A DNA stretch of 64,000 bases, from the NCBI GenBank assembly GCA_030068145.1, contig JAPJBO010000064.1:407447-471446 (forward strand), given 5' to 3'. A program made the translations under genes and the position numbers. The notes under the pieces are model-generated. The model did no database searches and was not told where the DNA came from. It was given only the letters and a program-made list of their open reading frames with translations. Positions 63,636-64,000 of this stretch are shown here, piece by piece (positions within the stretch are counted from its first letter, which is position 1; each line of letters opens with the position of its first letter). This DNA is from Diplonema papillatum (lineage: Eukaryota; Euglenozoa; Diplonemea; Diplonemida; Diplonemidae).

Positions 63636-64000
63636 TTTCGAGCGAAGAAAAGCCTATGAAGACAGGGGCCCAAATAACACTAGAAAACACTACAAAAAAG
63701 TGCTGCCGGGCTTTGCCCGCGAACCCCCTAAAAGCACCTTTGTTCAGTTGATGTTGCAACCCCCAACTCCGGAAATGTTCTTCCCTTCTGTGTCAGTGCG
63801 TACATCAGCCTAACTTGCGGCGAGCCCGGATGAAGTGGCGAGAAAAAAAGATATTCGGTAAACCGAGTTATCATTTGTTCTCCCTTCGAGCGGCTTACAC
63901 AGGACAGTAGGCGACTCCACCACTTTGCTCATACGTCTTTGGCCACCCTGGCTACCCACTGGTACGAGACTTAGCGAGAGCTCAGGCGCCGTGACGCGAC
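63636..64000. other. Tail of copy 2 to the window end
   Basis: Duplicate of 46098-46462; no gene recognised. Confidence 0.4.

Larger units (their letters stand above)
51221..64000 (+). repeat. Copy 2 of the large duplication (runs off the window)
   Basis: Equivalent to 33698-46462. The join to the retroelement has a 2-nt overlap (TG at 51221-51222 belongs both to repeat B2 and to the duplicate start). Subtract 17523 (before about 52366) or 17538 (after 52380) to convert to copy 1. All non-coding features of copy 1 recur here. Confidence 0.9.

Overview
The window is nuclear DNA of a protist. The best clue to the host is a 37-39 nt stretch at 48942-48980. It reads as a complete euglenozoan spliced leader (SL): it ends in ACAGTTTCTGTACTTTATTG, the same 3' half (one base apart) as trypanosome leaders, and its 5' half matches the diplonemid leader as I remember it. 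A truncated 18S rRNA piece (37785-38100) carries the CCATTTGTACACACCGCCCG form that I associate with Euglenozoa. An intron-less 16-kb reading frame and an RT of the kinetoplastid VIPER/TATE style fit as well. I therefore read the host as a diplonemid-like euglenozoan. This rests on memory and not on a search.

Layout. (1) 2-16105: one giant open frame (5367 visible residues, 5' end outside the window). It encodes a cysteine-rich type I membrane protein with beta-helix-type repeats, four C-type-lectin-like domains, two vWA domains, about 37 EGF-like DEC units, one transmembrane helix and a short tail. (2) 16106-23669: gene-free, with small tandem and inverted repeats. (3) 23710-27250: 5' part of a non-LTR retrotransposon, with gag-like ORF1 and an ORF2 encoding OTU protease, 2A-like peptide and APE endonuclease. 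It starts with 13 nt of the SL. (4) 28926-30728: a frameshifted LINE reverse transcriptase with a zinc-binding tail and a (TAC)n 3' end. (5) 30900-33697: tRNA-like SINE heads, short tandem arrays and SL fragments. (6) 33698-46462: copy 1 of a large duplication, holding a small vWA protein gene, an 18S fragment, MITE-like, piggyBac-like and TIR elements. (7) 46463-51222: single-copy stretch with a satellite, then SL + RT/RNase H element. (8) 51221-64000: copy 2, nearly identical to copy 1, starting exactly at the end of that RT element and running off the window.

Central observation: the RT/RNase H element starts with the full SL joined precisely to its internal repeat, and the second copy of that repeat is preceded by a 3' splice acceptor AG. 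It looks like a genomic insertion of a trans-spliced retroelement RNA. The LINE at 23.7 kb carries the 3' end of the same leader. Two unrelated retroelements in one window therefore appear to use host trans-splicing to form their 5' ends and to carry the leader back into the genome.

Only two or three loci look like functional host genes: the giant surface protein and the two vWA paralogues. The rest is transposon-derived mosaic. Most open frames on either strand in 16-64 kb look like chance frames and are not annotated.
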